Counted from the stretch's first letter, positions 8,808 through 17,616 are shown. The stretch is DNA of 39,808 nucleotides from Gammaproteobacteria bacterium (GCA_029881995.1 JAOULO010000030.1:1-39808), one strand, 5' to 3'. The notes: generated by a model not told the origin, from the letters alone. Translations and numbers: made by a program.

Positions 8808-9561
8808 AAAAGCGCGCGAAGGCAAACCACGTAGAGGTATTTACCTCTTACCCAACCTGTTTACTACAGCAGCCCTGTTCTTTGGCTTTTTCGCCATTGT
8901 CTCGGCCATGGAAAACCGTTTTGAAGCGGCGGCCATTGGGATTTTTATTGCCATGTTGCTGGATGGTCTGGACGGTCGAATTGCACGCTTGACTAATACC
9001 CAGAGTGATTTTGGCGCTGAATATGACAGCCTCTCCGATATGGTGTCCTTTGGTGTGGCGCCGGCCCTGGTCATGTATGAGTGGGCCCTTCTGAGTATGG
9101 GCAAAATTGGCTGGCTGGCGGCCTTTATCTACACGGCAGGGGCGGCTCTGCGTCTGGCACGCTTTAATACCCAACTGGCTACGGCGGATAAAAATTATTT
9201 TCAGGGACTTCCAAGCCCTTCGGCGGCAGCCATTGTTGCTGGCATGGTCTGGGTGGGTGAGAATTATATGGCGATGGATAAAACTGTGGCCATGTTCTGT
9301 GTGGTGGTCACCATCTGGGCCGGTGTACTCATGGTGAGTAATTTCCGTTATTACAGTTTCAAGGGGATCAACTGGAAAGGTAAGGTCCCTTTTGTGGTTA
9401 TGCTACTGGTGGTGTTGATCATTGTGCTGGTTTCCAGCAATCCACCCGTATTGCTTTTCATTGGATTTCTGGTGTATTCCTTCTCGGGCATCGTCATGAC
9501 CTTACTTGCCATACGCACCCGTCGAAAAGAGCGTAAAACACAACGGGCAGCTGAAAGCTGA
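8800..9561 (+). CDS. pssA: CDP-diacylglycerol-serine O-phosphatidyltransferase
   Basis: This 253-residue integral membrane enzyme makes phosphatidylserine from CDP-diacylglycerol and serine. The CDP-alcohol phosphotransferase signature is complete: Asp58-Gly59, Ala62-Arg63, Gly72, Asp76 and Asp80, in DGLDGRIARLTNT and FGAEYDSLSD. About seven hydrophobic segments follow and the tail is basic (RTRRKERKTQ). The sequence belongs to the membrane-bound type II (Bacillus-like) PssA rather than the E. coli PLD-type enzyme. The start codon lacks a clear ribosome site and is overlapped by a short ORF that has one. It lies between the PSD-like gene and leuA, a common gammaproteobacterial order. Confidence 0.95.
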   Translation: MIKKAREGKPRRGIYLLPNLFTTAALFFGFFAIVSAMENRFEAAAIGIFIAMLLDGLDGRIARLTNTQSDFGAEYDSLSDMVSFGVAPALVMYEWALLSMGKIGWLAAFIYTAGAALRLARFNTQLATADKNYFQGLPSPSAAAIVAGMVWVGENYMAMDKTVAMFCVVVTIWAGVLMVSNFRYYSFKGINWKGKVPFVVMLLVVLIIVLVSSNPPVLLFIGFLVYSFSGIVMTLLAIRTRRKERKTQRAAES

Positions 9562-9649
9562 GCCTCTAATACCCCCCAATCCACCCCTGTTAGGACATCG
9601 GATTTTCCGGTCGGCCGTGTCATAATGGCCATCTGTTTGGAGTTTGAAG

Positions 9650-11197
9650 ATGACTGATCGTTTAATTATTTTTGATACTACCCTGCGTGATGGGGAGCAG
9701 AGTCCCGGCGCCTCCATGACTCGTGATGAAAAGGTTCGTATTGCACGCGCCCTGGAGAAAATGCGGGTCGATGTGATAGAAGCCGGTTTTCCAGTGGCCA
9801 GTCCTGGCGATTTTGAAGCCGTACAGGCAGTGGCAAAGGCCGTGAAGGATAGCACCGTATGTGGTCTGTCCCGGGCGTTGGACAAGGATATTGAAAGGGC
9901 GGGCGAGGCCCTGAAACCGGCCAATTCATCCCGTATTCATACCTTTATTGCCACCTCACCCATCCACATGAAAATGAAGCTCCGAATGGAGCCTGATCAG
10001 GTGGTGGAGCAGGCCGTGAAGGCGGTAAAAAAGGCTCGCCAGTTTACCGACAATGTGGAGTTTTCTCCGGAAGATGCAGGGCGTTCGGAGCTGGATTTTC
10101 TCTGTCGTGTGCTCGAAGCGGTAATCGATGCTGGGGCGACAACCCTGAATATTCCCGATACGGTGGGTTATAACGTCCCAGAGCAATTTGGCAGTTTAAT
10201 TAAAAACCTGCGCGAACGAATTCCTAATTCCGACAAGGCGGTATTTTCTGTCCATTGTCACAATGATCTGGGACTGGCCGTGGCTAACTCCCTGTCGGCG
10301 GTCATGAATGGGGCACGGCAGGTGGAATGTACCATCAATGGCCTGGGTGAGCGGGCTGGTAATGCCTCTCTGGAAGAGATTGTCATGACGGTCAAGACTC
10401 GCAGGGACATCTTTCCCTGTAATGTGGACCACCTGGAAACGACCCAGATCATGAACTGTTCGAGACTGGTTTCCGGTATCACCGGTTTTCCGGTTCAACC
10501 CAATAAGGCCATCGTCGGGGCCAATGCCTTTGCCCATGAATCCGGTATTCACCAGGATGGAGTTCTGAAGAGCCGTGAGACCTATGAGATCATGCGTGCC
10601 CAGGATGTGGGCTGGTCCGCTAACCGCATGGTGTTGGGTAAGCACTCTGGTCGCAATGCCTTCAAGACCCGTTTGAAAGAGCTGGGGGTGGAATTTGAAT
10701 CCGAGGCTGAGTTAAACGAGGCTTTTGGTCGTTTCAAGGATCTGGCGGACAAGAAACACGAGATCTACGATGAAGATCTCCAGGCCCTGGTGACCGAGGC
10801 CAATATTGAGGCTGGCAATGAGTGGTTGAACCTGGTTTCACTCAGAGTGTGTTCAGAAACCGGTGAAACACCAGATGCGGCTATCACCCTGCGTTTGAAT
10901 GAAGAAGAAATCAGTGCCCAGTCTGAGGGAAGTGGCCCGGTGGATGCCTCTTTCAGGGCCATAGAGAAGATCATTGAGAGTGGTTGTAACCTGCAGCTTT
11001 ATTCCGTCAACAATATCACCAGTGGTACCGATTCTCAGGGTGAGGTGACAGTGCGACTGGAGAAGGGTGGGCGAATCGTCAATGGTCAGGGGGCAGATAC
11101 CGATATCGTGATTGCCTCGGCCAAGGCCTACGTCAATGCCCTGAACAAGATTATGGAGCCTGTGGAACGGGCCCATCCCCAGAAGGGAGAGGTATAA
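9650..11197 (+). CDS. leuA: 2-isopropylmalate synthase
   Basis: This 515-residue enzyme condenses 2-ketoisovalerate with acetyl-CoA, the committed step of leucine synthesis. The N-terminal TIM barrel starts [16 protein letters not shown] (metal-binding Asp9, catalytic Arg). It carries the [16 protein letters not shown] metal site and [11 protein letters not shown], followed by a linker with HQDGVLK and GKHSGRNAF. The C-terminal regulatory domain (from about residue 390) includes the leucine-binding-type end [18 protein letters not shown]. The frame opens at a TTG two codons earlier, but GGAG at 9639-9642 fits the ATG at 9650. Together with ilvB/H/C it supplies Leu synthesis in this region; leuBCD are not in the window. 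Confidence 0.97.
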   Translation: MTDRLIIFDTTLRDGEQSPGASMTRDEKVRIARALEKMRVDVIEAGFPVASPGDFEAVQAVAKAVKDSTVCGLSRALDKDIERAGEALKPANSSRIHTFIATSPIHMKMKLRMEPDQVVEQAVKAVKKARQFTDNVEFSPEDAGRSELDFLCRVLEAVIDAGATTLNIPDTVGYNVPEQFGSLIKNLRERIPNSDKAVFSVHCHNDLGLAVANSLSAVMNGARQVECTINGLGERAGNASLEEIVMTVKTRRDIFPCNVDHLETTQIMNCSRLVSGITGFPVQPNKAIVGANAFAHESGIHQDGVLKSRETYEIMRAQDVGWSANRMVLGKHSGRNAFKTRLKELGVEFESEAELNEAFGRFKDLADKKHEIYDEDLQALVTEANIEAGNEWLNLVSLRVCSETGETPDAAITLRLNEEEISAQSEGSGPVDASFRAIEKIIESGCNLQLYSVNNITSGTDSQGEVTVRLEKGGRIVNGQGADTDIVIASAKAYVNALNKIMEPVERAHPQKGEV

Positions 11198-11200
11198 CTC

Positions 11201-11941
11201 GTGTCGGCAAGACAGCAGGCATATCTCAAAGCAATGGGTATCGATGTCTGGGTTCCACGGCTGCAGGAAGATGTGGAAGAGTCTCCTCCTGTTGAAGCGG
11301 CGATGGTCCAGCCAGAACCTGTGGCTCGGCAACCAGATTCCCCAAAAGTAGATCAGGCCTCTGATATTGACCAGATGGACTGGTCGGCCCTGCGGGCCAG
11401 AGTCAGTACCTGCTCACTCTGCGAGCTTCAGCAGGGACGTACCCAGACCGTGTTTGGGGTGGGCAATCAGCAGGCCGATTTACTGGTGATTGGGGAAGCC
11501 CCTGGTGCTGAGGAAGACCGCCAGGGCGAACCCTTCGTGGGACGTGCCGGGCAGTTATTGACTGCCATGCTCAAGGCCATTCACCTGTCCCGGCAGGAGG
11601 TCTATATCGCCAATATCCTCAAATGCCGCCCTCCCGATAATCGTGATCCCAGACCAGAAGAAGCGGCCCTGTGTAGCCAGTATTTGAAACGGCAGATTGA
11701 GCTTATTCAGCCCCGGTTGATCCTGGCTGTGGGGCGTATCGCTGCACAACGCCTGCTACAGACCGACCAAAGCCTCAGTAAAATGCGCGGCCAGCTACAT
11801 GAATATTCTCTGACCAGCATCCCGCTTATCGTGACCTATCACCCTGCTTATCTGTTGAGAACCCCCTTAGACAAACGTAAGGCCTGGCAGGATCTCTTAT
11901 TTGCCCAAAATACCCTTGGGAATTTATCCGAAGCTGGCTAA
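11201..11941 (+). CDS. Uracil-DNA glycosylase, family 4 (Fe-S)
   Basis: This 246-residue protein would excise uracil from DNA. Four cysteines suited to a [4Fe-4S] cluster are visible: Cys71 and Cys74 (CSLC), Cys142 (LKCRPP) and Cys158 (AALC). Motif A is GEAPGAEEDRQGEPFVGRAG (residues 99-118), and the catalytic-side motif HPAYLLR lies near the C-terminus. The first 65 residues are a variable acidic linker, as in many family-4 proteins. The start is GTG, supported by AAGGGAGAGG eight bases upstream. It begins 3 bases after the leuA stop, so it is probably cotranscribed. Confidence 0.93.
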   Translation: MSARQQAYLKAMGIDVWVPRLQEDVEESPPVEAAMVQPEPVARQPDSPKVDQASDIDQMDWSALRARVSTCSLCELQQGRTQTVFGVGNQQADLLVIGEAPGAEEDRQGEPFVGRAGQLLTAMLKAIHLSRQEVYIANILKCRPPDNRDPRPEEAALCSQYLKRQIELIQPRLILAVGRIAAQRLLQTDQSLSKMRGQLHEYSLTSIPLIVTYHPAYLLRTPLDKRKAWQDLLFAQNTLGNLSEAG

Positions 11942-12000
11942 ACTCAATAGATACTCTAATAATAATCAGGATATGAAGTCGTTAGTCGATAATTAAGCTT

Positions 12001-12489
12001 ATGGTCGCAGTTCTTAAACCCGGAAACAGTGGCATTCGCCCCATGCTGGAAACCGATCTCGATGAGGTTATTAGTGTGGAAGAGGCTGCCTACGAGTTTC
12101 CCTGGACCCGGGGTATTTTCCACGATTGCCTGCATGTGGGTTATAACTGCTGGGTGTATGAGGAAAATGGCCAATTACAGGCCTATGGCGTGATGTCCAC
12201 GGGAGGCGGTGAAGCCCATATTCTGACTGTCGTGGTGAGAAAAGAGGCCCGTGGCAGGCAACTGGGACGTAAAATGATCCTCCATTTGTTAAACGTCGCC
12301 TCTAAACACAAAGTGGACACCGTGTTATTAGAAGTTCGTCCATCAAACAGTATTGCGATTGGTCTTTATGAAAGCGTTGGTTTTGGTGAAATCGGCCGGC
12401 GCAAGGATTATTATCCTGATGCTAACGGGCGTGAAGATGCCCTGATCATGGGACTGGATCTGCAACAGTTTAAAAACAACAACTGGTAA
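12001..12489 (+). CDS. rimI: Ribosomal protein S18 alanine N-acetyltransferase (GNAT family)
   Basis: This 162-residue GNAT enzyme would acetylate the N-terminal alanine of S18. RimI features are the EEAAYEFPWTRGIFHDCL segment, the acetyl-CoA motif VVVRKEARGRQLGRKMI, LLEVRPSNSIAIGLYESVGF and the terminal GRRKDYYP with the conserved Tyr. The N-terminus is about ten residues longer than E. coli RimI. No strong ribosome site precedes the ATG and no better start is seen. It lies 59 bases after the glycosylase gene. The pairing with the family-4 glycosylase and IMPase genes is common in sulfur-oxidising and related gammaproteobacteria (recalled, not checked). Confidence 0.9.
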   Translation: MVAVLKPGNSGIRPMLETDLDEVISVEEAAYEFPWTRGIFHDCLHVGYNCWVYEENGQLQAYGVMSTGGGEAHILTVVVRKEARGRQLGRKMILHLLNVASKHKVDTVLLEVRPSNSIAIGLYESVGFGEIGRRKDYYPDANGREDALIMGLDLQQFKNNNW

Positions 12490-12514
12490 TTTCATCGTTT
12501 TATTTCATCGTTTT
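12489..12514. repeat. Perfect 13-bp tandem duplication
   Basis: ATTTCATCGTTTT occurs twice back to back (12489-12501 and 12502-12514), right after the rimI stop. It could be a slippage product. No function is evident. Confidence 0.7.
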
Positions 12515-12562
12515 TTCTAACATCACTTTTCTTATCCATTATTTCACGACAGGATTCTGTTC

Positions 12563-13354
12563 ATGCAAGACATGTTAAAAAGCCTTGTTTCACTCTTAAA
12601 GCCAGCCAGTCAGGAAGAACTCATGACGCGTTTTCGAAGAGTGAGTCATGAATTCAAGGCTGACGGCAGTCTGGTCACAGAGGCCGACCTGGCCATGCAA
12701 CAGCGCATGCAAACTAAATTGAATCAGCGCTGGCCAGAGTACACCTTTTTGGCTGAAGAGATGTCGGTCTCGCAACAACAGGCCTTGCTGGATGATGCTG
12801 ACAAGGGCATGTGGTGTCTGGATCCCCTGGATGGCACCAGTAATTACGCCATGGGTATTCCCTATTTTGCTCCTTCATTGGCCTTCATTCAGGGAGGTGA
12901 GGTTCAGCTGGGGGTGGTTTATGATCCCCTGCGTGATGAATGTTTTACTGCAATTCGAGGACAAGGGGCCTGGTTAAATGACCAGGCACTGAAATTAGAG
13001 TCAAACTCTTTTCCAGAACAGCCTGCCATCGCCATTATTGATTTTAAACGCCTGCCTGCCCGGCTTGCTGCCAGCATTGCCAGTGATCCACCTTATAAAT
13101 CACAGCGCAGCTTTGGTTCCGTGGCACTCGACTGGTGCTGGATGGCAGCCGCAAGAAGTCATATCTATTTACACGGGCGGCAAAATATCTGGGACTATGC
13201 GGCTGGACAGCTGGTTTTCAGTGAGGCTGGCGGTTATTCCTCCACTCTGGATGGGGAAGATGTGTTTAACCACCAACTCTCAGCACGTTCTGCCGTAGCA
13301 GCAGTCAATAAAAACTTGTTTGAAAACTGGTACGCCCGTTTACAGCAGGCATAA
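12563..13354 (+). CDS. Inositol-monophosphatase-family phosphatase (SuhB/CysQ-like)
   Basis: The product has 263 residues with the full Mg-dependent phosphomonoesterase signature: the FLAEEMS glutamate pair (residues 65-66), CLDPLDGTSNYAMG (metal ligands Asp87 and Asp90) and WDYAAG (Asp211) near the C-terminus. The substrate cannot be told from sequence; inositol-1-phosphate, 3'-phosphoadenosine-5'-phosphate and fructose-1,6-bisphosphate enzymes share this fold. The ATG has an AGGA site about 8 bases upstream. The gene stands alone after rimI and ends just before a hairpin shared with the opposite strand. Confidence 0.92.
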   Translation: MQDMLKSLVSLLKPASQEELMTRFRRVSHEFKADGSLVTEADLAMQQRMQTKLNQRWPEYTFLAEEMSVSQQQALLDDADKGMWCLDPLDGTSNYAMGIPYFAPSLAFIQGGEVQLGVVYDPLRDECFTAIRGQGAWLNDQALKLESNSFPEQPAIAIIDFKRLPARLAASIASDPPYKSQRSFGSVALDWCWMAAARSHIYLHGRQNIWDYAAGQLVFSEAGGYSSTLDGEDVFNHQLSARSAVAAVNKNLFENWYARLQQA

Positions 13355-13382
13355 AAAAAGAGGGAACCGGTGCGGTTCCCTC
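13353..13382 (-). terminator. Rho-independent terminator, minus-strand polarity
   Basis: A 9-bp stem GAGGGAACC/GGTTCCCTC (13360-13368 and 13374-13382, 5-base loop) has seven A on its left side (13353-13359). On the minus strand this reads hairpin then TTTTTTT. The T-run serves only minus-strand transcripts, from the membrane-protein gene 200 bases away or a small RNA between. On the plus strand it would be a weak 3' hairpin for the IMPase gene. Confidence 0.8.
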
Positions 13383-13512
13383 AATAAATACCAACCTGTG
13401 GTAGAGGATATAAAGCAACTTGCATATTGCATTGGGTAGCATAGGAAGAGACAAAGTTGCCTTGAGAGCTAGTCTCTCAGAATGTTGCGGTGTGACAATT
13501 GATCCATGTCAA
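13353..13512 (-). ncRNA. Candidate small RNA in the IMPase/membrane-protein gap
   Basis: The 199-base gap has no ORF but holds ordered structure: a minus-strand TTGACA (13507-13512), a dyad TGACA-n9-TGTCA (13493-13511), a GAGAG/CTCTC hairpin, a GCAACTT/AAGTTGC pairing (13415-13421 with 13454-13460) and a strong minus-strand terminator. No convincing -10 box was found 17 bases from the TTGACA, so a separate transcript is a guess. The alternative is a long structured 3' UTR of the membrane-protein gene. Confidence 0.25.
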
Positions 13513-13581
13513 CTACATGATGGGTTATGAAAAAATATTTTTTTACTAATCAACTTATACGGGTAAAGCTTAAGTTAATAA

Positions 13582-14430
13582 TTAAGATGTCTGAACTGGA
13601 TTACGTTTTAGCAATTCCATGTAAAAAGGGATGATGAGGGCCACAAACAGGGGTACCAGCATCACAATCAGGGCATAACGGGCAATATCCAAAATACCAT
13701 GTAGCATGGGCAGGTTTGTAGTCAGGTAGGTCAAAAACAGTCCCAGTGGATATAGCGTTATAAAATACAATCCCAAAGTGATGCCTGCCGAAACCAGAAG
13801 ATAAAACAGTGTCACCCGTAAATATGGCCAGACCATTTTATGACTGGCCCGAAAGGCATGTGGTACCGAATGATGATCCTGAATAATTAATGCGGCACCC
13901 ATGAACAGGGTGGTACCAAGGATTATTCCTGGAACGAATAATAAAAATAGTCCAGTCCAGATTATCAGTACATAGAGCAGTAGCCATATTAATAAAGGCA
14001 GCGCTTTTTTAATACCAATACCATAGGCATGGGATGATGTTGAGTGATGACCATGGGCAATGGCCCAGAACTTGGTTGTAAATGATGCAATAAAGCCAAG
14101 CTGGACCAGAAGAATGATCAGGATAGAGGCAAACAGACTGACAACAAATTCTGTTGGCAGGGTGGTGATTGAACTGCCTCCAAAGAATGAGATGGTGATA
14201 CCAAACAGTACGACAAATAAAACAAGTAGGCTGAGGGTTTGGGTCAATAAAATGGTCCATATCTCACGAAAGCCGGTTTTAAACAGTTTAAAACCTGTAG
14301 CAAGCAGCTGTTGAGTGTCGATGTGGGAACTGGGTTGGTTTATCAATGTCAATTCCGTTTTATTGTTCTCATTATTATTAGCGGACAGCTCTGTCAGGAA
14401 TTTGAATTCTACCAATAATGCTGTGAACAA
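13582..14430 (-). CDS. Polytopic membrane protein, YciC/DUF-like
   Basis: The product has up to 282 residues with about six hydrophobic segments. The central stretch LFVPGIILGTTLFMGAALII followed by QDHHSVPHAFRASHKMVW resembles the YciC/UPF0259 and related membrane families (PG-x-I-x-x-x-x-x-x-x-A then an amphipathic HAFRAS helix). Its function is unknown. The start is uncertain: the longest frame begins with TTG at 14430, no ATG occurs in the first 150 residues, and the first 30 residues are polar and Asn-rich. TTG codons near residues 28-30 are alternative starts. It is transcribed divergently from prfC, and a minus-strand terminator lies 200 bases downstream. Confidence 0.75.
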   Translation of the reverse strand: MFTALLVEFKFLTELSANNNENNKTELTLINQPSSHIDTQQLLATGFKLFKTGFREIWTILLTQTLSLLVLFVVLFGITISFFGGSSITTLPTEFVVSLFASILIILLVQLGFIASFTTKFWAIAHGHHSTSSHAYGIGIKKALPLLIWLLLYVLIIWTGLFLLFVPGIILGTTLFMGAALIIQDHHSVPHAFRASHKMVWPYLRVTLFYLLVSAGITLGLYFITLYPLGLFLTYLTTNLPMLHGILDIARYALIVMLVPLFVALIIPFYMELLKRNPVQTS

Positions 14431-14512
14431 CGTGGAAATTTTTCATAAAAAAAGAATTTTTCCGGTACAATATCGTGCTTTGTTGTAATTATTTCATGGG
14501 TATTCTGTCCGT

Positions 14513-16093
14513 ATGTCATCATTTTTAGACGAAATGCGCCGTCGGCGTACCTTCGCCATTATTTCCCACCCGGATGCCGGTAAAACCACTCTCACCGAAA
14601 AACTCCTGTTGTTCGGTGGTGCCATACAGCTGGCCGGTACCGTCAAGGGACGTAAGGCCGATCGCCATGCCACTTCTGACTGGATGGAGCTGGAAAAACA
14701 ACGTGGTATTTCGGTGACATCAGCGGTGATGCAGTTTCCCTATCGCGACTGCATAATCAACCTGCTTGATACTCCGGGCCACGAAGACTTTTCTGAAGAT
14801 ACCTATCGAACGCTGACTGCAGTGGACTCGGCCCTGATGGTGATCGACAGTGCCAAGGGTGTAGAAGATCGTACTATCAAACTCATGGACGTCTGCCGAC
14901 TGCGCAGTACACCCATCCTGACCTTTGTCAACAAGTTGGATCGTGAGGGTCGTGACCCCGTTGAACTGCTGGATGAAGTGGAAGATATACTGAATATTCA
15001 GTGTGCCCCTATTACCTGGCCGATTGGCATGGGCAAAGGTTTCAAGGGTGTGTTCCATATTTATCATAATCGTGTACACCTGTTCAGTCCTACCCATGGA
15101 GGTAAGGTTCAGGAAGGGGAGACCATAGAAGGACTGGATAATCCTCGTCTCGATGAAGTACTGGGTAACCTGGCCGATGAATTGCGTGAAGAGATCGAAC
15201 TGGTTAAAGGTGCCAGTCATGAATTTGATAAACAGGCCTTTCTCGATGGCAAACTAACCCCGGTGTTCTTTGGTTCCGCGATCAATAACTTTGGTGTTGA
15301 TGAATTGCTGGAATATTTTGCCGAAGTGGCCCCCATTCCCCTGGCGCGTGAAACCGCCACCCGCGAAGTTTCACCCGAAGAAGAAAAGTTCTCTGGTTTT
15401 ATTTTTAAGATCCAGGCCAACATGGATCCCCAGCATCGGGATCGTATTGCCTTCCTGCGGGTCTGTTCCGGTAAATATGAACGGGGCATGAAAATGCATC
15501 AGGTGCGTATCGGTAAGGATGTCAAAGTCAGCAATGCCCTGACCTTTATGGCCAGTGAGCGTGAACATGTGGAAGTAGCCTATCCCGGTGACATTATCGG
15601 GCTACATAACCACGGCACGATCCAGATCGGCGATACCTTTACCAATGGTGAAGACCTCAAGTTCACCGGCATCCCCAACTTTGCGCCTGAATTATTCCGG
15701 CGTGTACGTCTGAAAGATCCCATGAAGATGAAGGCCCTGCAAAAGGGACTCGATCAGTTGAGTGAAGAAGGTGCCACCCAGGTGTTTCGTCCCTTAACCC
15801 GTAACGATGTTATCGTCGGTGCCGTGGGTATCCTGCAGTTCGACGTAGTCGCCCATCGCCTCAAGGCCGAGTATGGTGTTGAATGTGGTTTTGAAGCTGT
15901 TAACGTCAACACCGCCCGCTGGGTAGAGTGTGATGATGAAAAAATGTTGGGTGATTTCAAACGTAAGGTGGAAGAGAATCTTGCTCTGGATGCCGGAGGG
16001 AGTTTGAGTTATCTGGCACCAACGAGGGTGAATCTTGATTTGACTCAGGAGAGATGGCCGGAGGTTGATTTTCGGGCTACCCGTGAACATTGA
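14513..16093 (+). CDS. prfC: Peptide chain release factor 3
   Basis: This 526-residue GTPase removes RF1/RF2 from the ribosome after termination. The P-loop is SHPDAGKTT (residues 18-26). It is followed by LAGTVKGRK, the switch region [16 protein letters not shown] with its RF3-type variation, and NKLDRE for guanine recognition. Domains II and III follow to the end. The length matches RF3 rather than EF-G. The start at 14513 has no strong ribosome site but encodes the usual N-terminus ([20 protein letters not shown]). A TACAAT at 14466-14471 is a possible -10 box. It is the last core gene before the repeat island. Confidence 0.97.
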   Translation: MSSFLDEMRRRRTFAIISHPDAGKTTLTEKLLLFGGAIQLAGTVKGRKADRHATSDWMELEKQRGISVTSAVMQFPYRDCIINLLDTPGHEDFSEDTYRTLTAVDSALMVIDSAKGVEDRTIKLMDVCRLRSTPILTFVNKLDREGRDPVELLDEVEDILNIQCAPITWPIGMGKGFKGVFHIYHNRVHLFSPTHGGKVQEGETIEGLDNPRLDEVLGNLADELREEIELVKGASHEFDKQAFLDGKLTPVFFGSAINNFGVDELLEYFAEVAPIPLARETATREVSPEEEKFSGFIFKIQANMDPQHRDRIAFLRVCSGKYERGMKMHQVRIGKDVKVSNALTFMASEREHVEVAYPGDIIGLHNHGTIQIGDTFTNGEDLKFTGIPNFAPELFRRVRLKDPMKMKALQKGLDQLSEEGATQVFRPLTRNDVIVGAVGILQFDVVAHRLKAEYGVECGFEAVNVNTARWVECDDEKMLGDFKRKVEENLALDAGGSLSYLAPTRVNLDLTQERWPEVDFRATREH

Positions 16094-16102
16094 TTTTCTT
16101 TT

Positions 16103-16123
16103 CCCCCTCTTTGAAGGAGGGGG
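16103..16123. repeat. Hairpin after prfC, beside a G-rich tract
   Basis: CCCCCTC (16103-16109) pairs with GAGGGGG (16117-16123) around a 7-base loop, 10 bases after the prfC stop. There is no T-run on either strand, so it is not a standard intrinsic terminator. A run of eight G follows (16126-16133). It may act as a 3' mRNA end structure. Confidence 0.5.
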
Positions 16124-16169
16124 TAGGGGGGGGTGGTGATTAGATGGGTAGTTGGTCTTTTCTTTTATT

Positions 16170-16485
16170 TGGAATCGCTATTGCGATGCTGGATCTAAGT
16201 CAGGTCTCGTCCTGACAGACGAGTTACTTTTGTTTCGGCAATAGTAACCAAAACCATTGCCTCCAATGATGGCGCAAACGTGTGTTTGGGTTTTGGTTTT
16301 TTGTTGAGCATTGGCAGAAGGGGCAGTCGCTCCCGGCATCCATGCCTCCCGCGACACTAGTACATCCCTGTACGTCGTCCCAGCCCCTCTGCCAATGCGG
16401 CGACATCCCTGTCGCCACCTATCTATATTTTAAAAAACCAAAACCCAAACACGCGCCATCGAAGTCGGCACAACCCCGAAGCGAA
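16170..16485 (+). repeat. Hairpin element, copy A
   Basis: This 316-bp element shares its order of parts with copies B and C. From the left: a short hairpin (ATCGC/GCGAT), the overlapping pair GTCAGG/CCTGAC and CTCGTC/GACGAG, a hairpin GTTACT/AGTAAC, then outer arms starting GATGGCGC (16268-16302) and ending GCGCCATC (16432-16460). These arms enclose a GCATTGGCAGA-type stem and a GGCGACA/TGTCGCC hairpin (16399-16416). Here the loop of the main stem is enlarged and carries two extra hairpins (GGCAT/ATGCC at 16335-16346 and GTACA/TGTAC at 16360-16373). It ends with GAAGTCGGCA and CGAA. Short ORFs inside are products of the repeat. Confidence 0.9.
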
Positions 16486-16540
16486 TTGGCAGTCGTGAAA
16501 TTTGTTCAGGGAATAGTAATTCAGCAAGCTTAATTCAAGA

Positions 16541-17122
16541 CTACTCTGTCTTTGGTTCAGCTTCTCCGTCAGGCTCTGTAACTTTTGCAGCCTGTTTTTT
16601 GGGAAGTTTTCTTGCACATTCTTCATATGCATTTCTTAGCTCAACGACCTGTACATTGGCCGTTTTAAGTTTGCTCGAAAGATTTTTCAGAATTCGCAGG
16701 GAAAGCTCGGGGATAGTGATGACGGCCTTGATAAAGTTTTCGCCGGTGAATTCAAGTAGCAGGGCATCTTCGGTTACGCGTACTGAAGTACTTCTGGGTT
16801 CATTCAGAAAAATACTCATCTCACCAAGAATAACGCCACCTTCATTGAAACTGGCAACGACTTTCGGCTTCCCGGTTTGATCATCATTTTTCAGAACCTC
16901 AACAGCACCCTGGAGAAGAATATAAACCGTCTTGTCCATATTCCCTTCGTGGATGATAACTTTACCACTGCTGTAGCGTTGCTTACGACCATACTTGAAC
17001 AGGTAACTCGATACATTCGAGACTATGCCCTTTTTCTTCGTTGGCTGGGCAGTCTTTTGATTCATTTCAGACTGGGAAGAAATGTTGTCCTGAGAGACGA
17101 TTTTGGCTTCGGCATTCGACAT
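16541..17122 (-). CDS. Cyclic-nucleotide-binding-domain protein without DNA-binding domain
   Basis: The product has 193 residues. Residues about 45-150 form a cNMP-binding beta-roll: SSGKVIIHEGNMDKTVYILL, GAVEVLK, and a phosphate-binding-cassette-like GEMSIFLNEPRSTSVRV with Gly-Glu and Arg conserved. The polar N-terminus (KTAQPTKKK) and acidic/basic C-terminus (KKQAAKVTEPDGEAEPKTE) have no helix-turn-helix, so it is not a Crp-type regulator. It may sense cAMP or c-di-GMP and act through a partner. An ATG five codons earlier (17137) lacks a ribosome site. GGAG nine bases before the ATG at 17122 decides this start. The gene lies between direct copies A and B of the hairpin element. Confidence 0.85.
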   Translation of the reverse strand: MSNAEAKIVSQDNISSQSEMNQKTAQPTKKKGIVSNVSSYLFKYGRKQRYSSGKVIIHEGNMDKTVYILLQGAVEVLKNDDQTGKPKVVASFNEGGVILGEMSIFLNEPRSTSVRVTEDALLLEFTGENFIKAVITIPELSLRILKNLSSKLKTANVQVVELRNAYEECARKLPKKQAAKVTEPDGEAEPKTE

Positions 17123-17245
17123 CGCACTACACTCCATATATGGTCGTTTAATTTTCTAATAAGCACAGTAAACTTATGTTTTATTCGTCCAGAGAGGCTT
17201 TTGTGGTTGATTTGTGATGTGGTTTTGTGAACTGGGTCACAGTAT

Positions 17246-17274
17246 GGGGTTGGGTGGGGTTTTGGAGGGGGGGG
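17246..17274 (+). other. G-quadruplex-forming tract beside repeat copy B
   Basis: The plus strand has G4-TT-G3-T-G4, a seven-base spacer TTTTGGA, then G8. This satisfies the four-run G-quadruplex pattern and ends 4 bases before copy B. G-rich sequence also lies just outside the equivalent end of copies A and C. Whether it folds in the cell is unknown. Confidence 0.55.
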
Positions 17275-17278
17275 TAAA

Positions 17279-17546
17279 TGGAATCGACTATCGTCGATAC
17301 TGGATCTAAGTCAGGTCTCGTCCTGACAGACGAGGTACTTTTTGAAGGACCAAAAAGTACCCAAAAAGTCCACCTCCTGAGATGGCGCAAGCGTGTGTTT
17401 GAGTTTTGGTTTTTTGTTGAGCATTGGCAGAAGGGCTGTCCATAGCCCTCTGCCAATGCGGCGACATCCTTGTCGCCCCTTATTGATATTTAAAAAACCA
17501 AAACCCAAACAAGCGCCATCGAAGTCGGCACCAACCCCAAAACGAA
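17279..17546 (+). repeat. Hairpin element, copy B
   Basis: This 268-bp copy has the same plan as A. The first hairpin is ATCGAC/GTCGAT. The third is GGTACTTTTT/AAAAAGTACC. The outer arms run from GATGGCGC (17381) to GCGCCATC (17520). Inside are the GCATTGGCAGA(A)GGGC / GCCCTCTGCCAATGC stem with one bulged A and the hairpin GGCGACATCCTTGTCGCC. It is nearly identical to inverted copy C and in the same direction as A. Confidence 0.92.
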
Positions 17547-17616
17547 TTAGCTATCTTGTTGAAACAAAGAATTATTGTTAAGTTTAAACATATCAATATT
17601 CAAAGTTATTTACTGC

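Noticed and set aside
16103-16123. Intrinsic terminator for prfC
   Set aside because: The hairpin is strong but followed by TAGGGG rather than a T-run on the plus strand, and by no T-run on the minus strand either.
16282-16533. ORF of 83 residues inside repeat copy A and similar ORFs in B and C
   Set aside because: They run through hairpin arms and outer inverted repeats, differ in frame use between copies, and exist on both strands only because the element is palindromic.
16541-17122. Crp/Fnr-type transcription regulator
   Set aside because: No helix-turn-helix follows the cNMP domain; the C-terminus is a short charged tail.
17575-17616. Longer N-terminus of the orphan gene from the TTG at 17575
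   Set aside because: It would put 14 extra residues before a clear signal peptide; the ATG at 17617 fits better.
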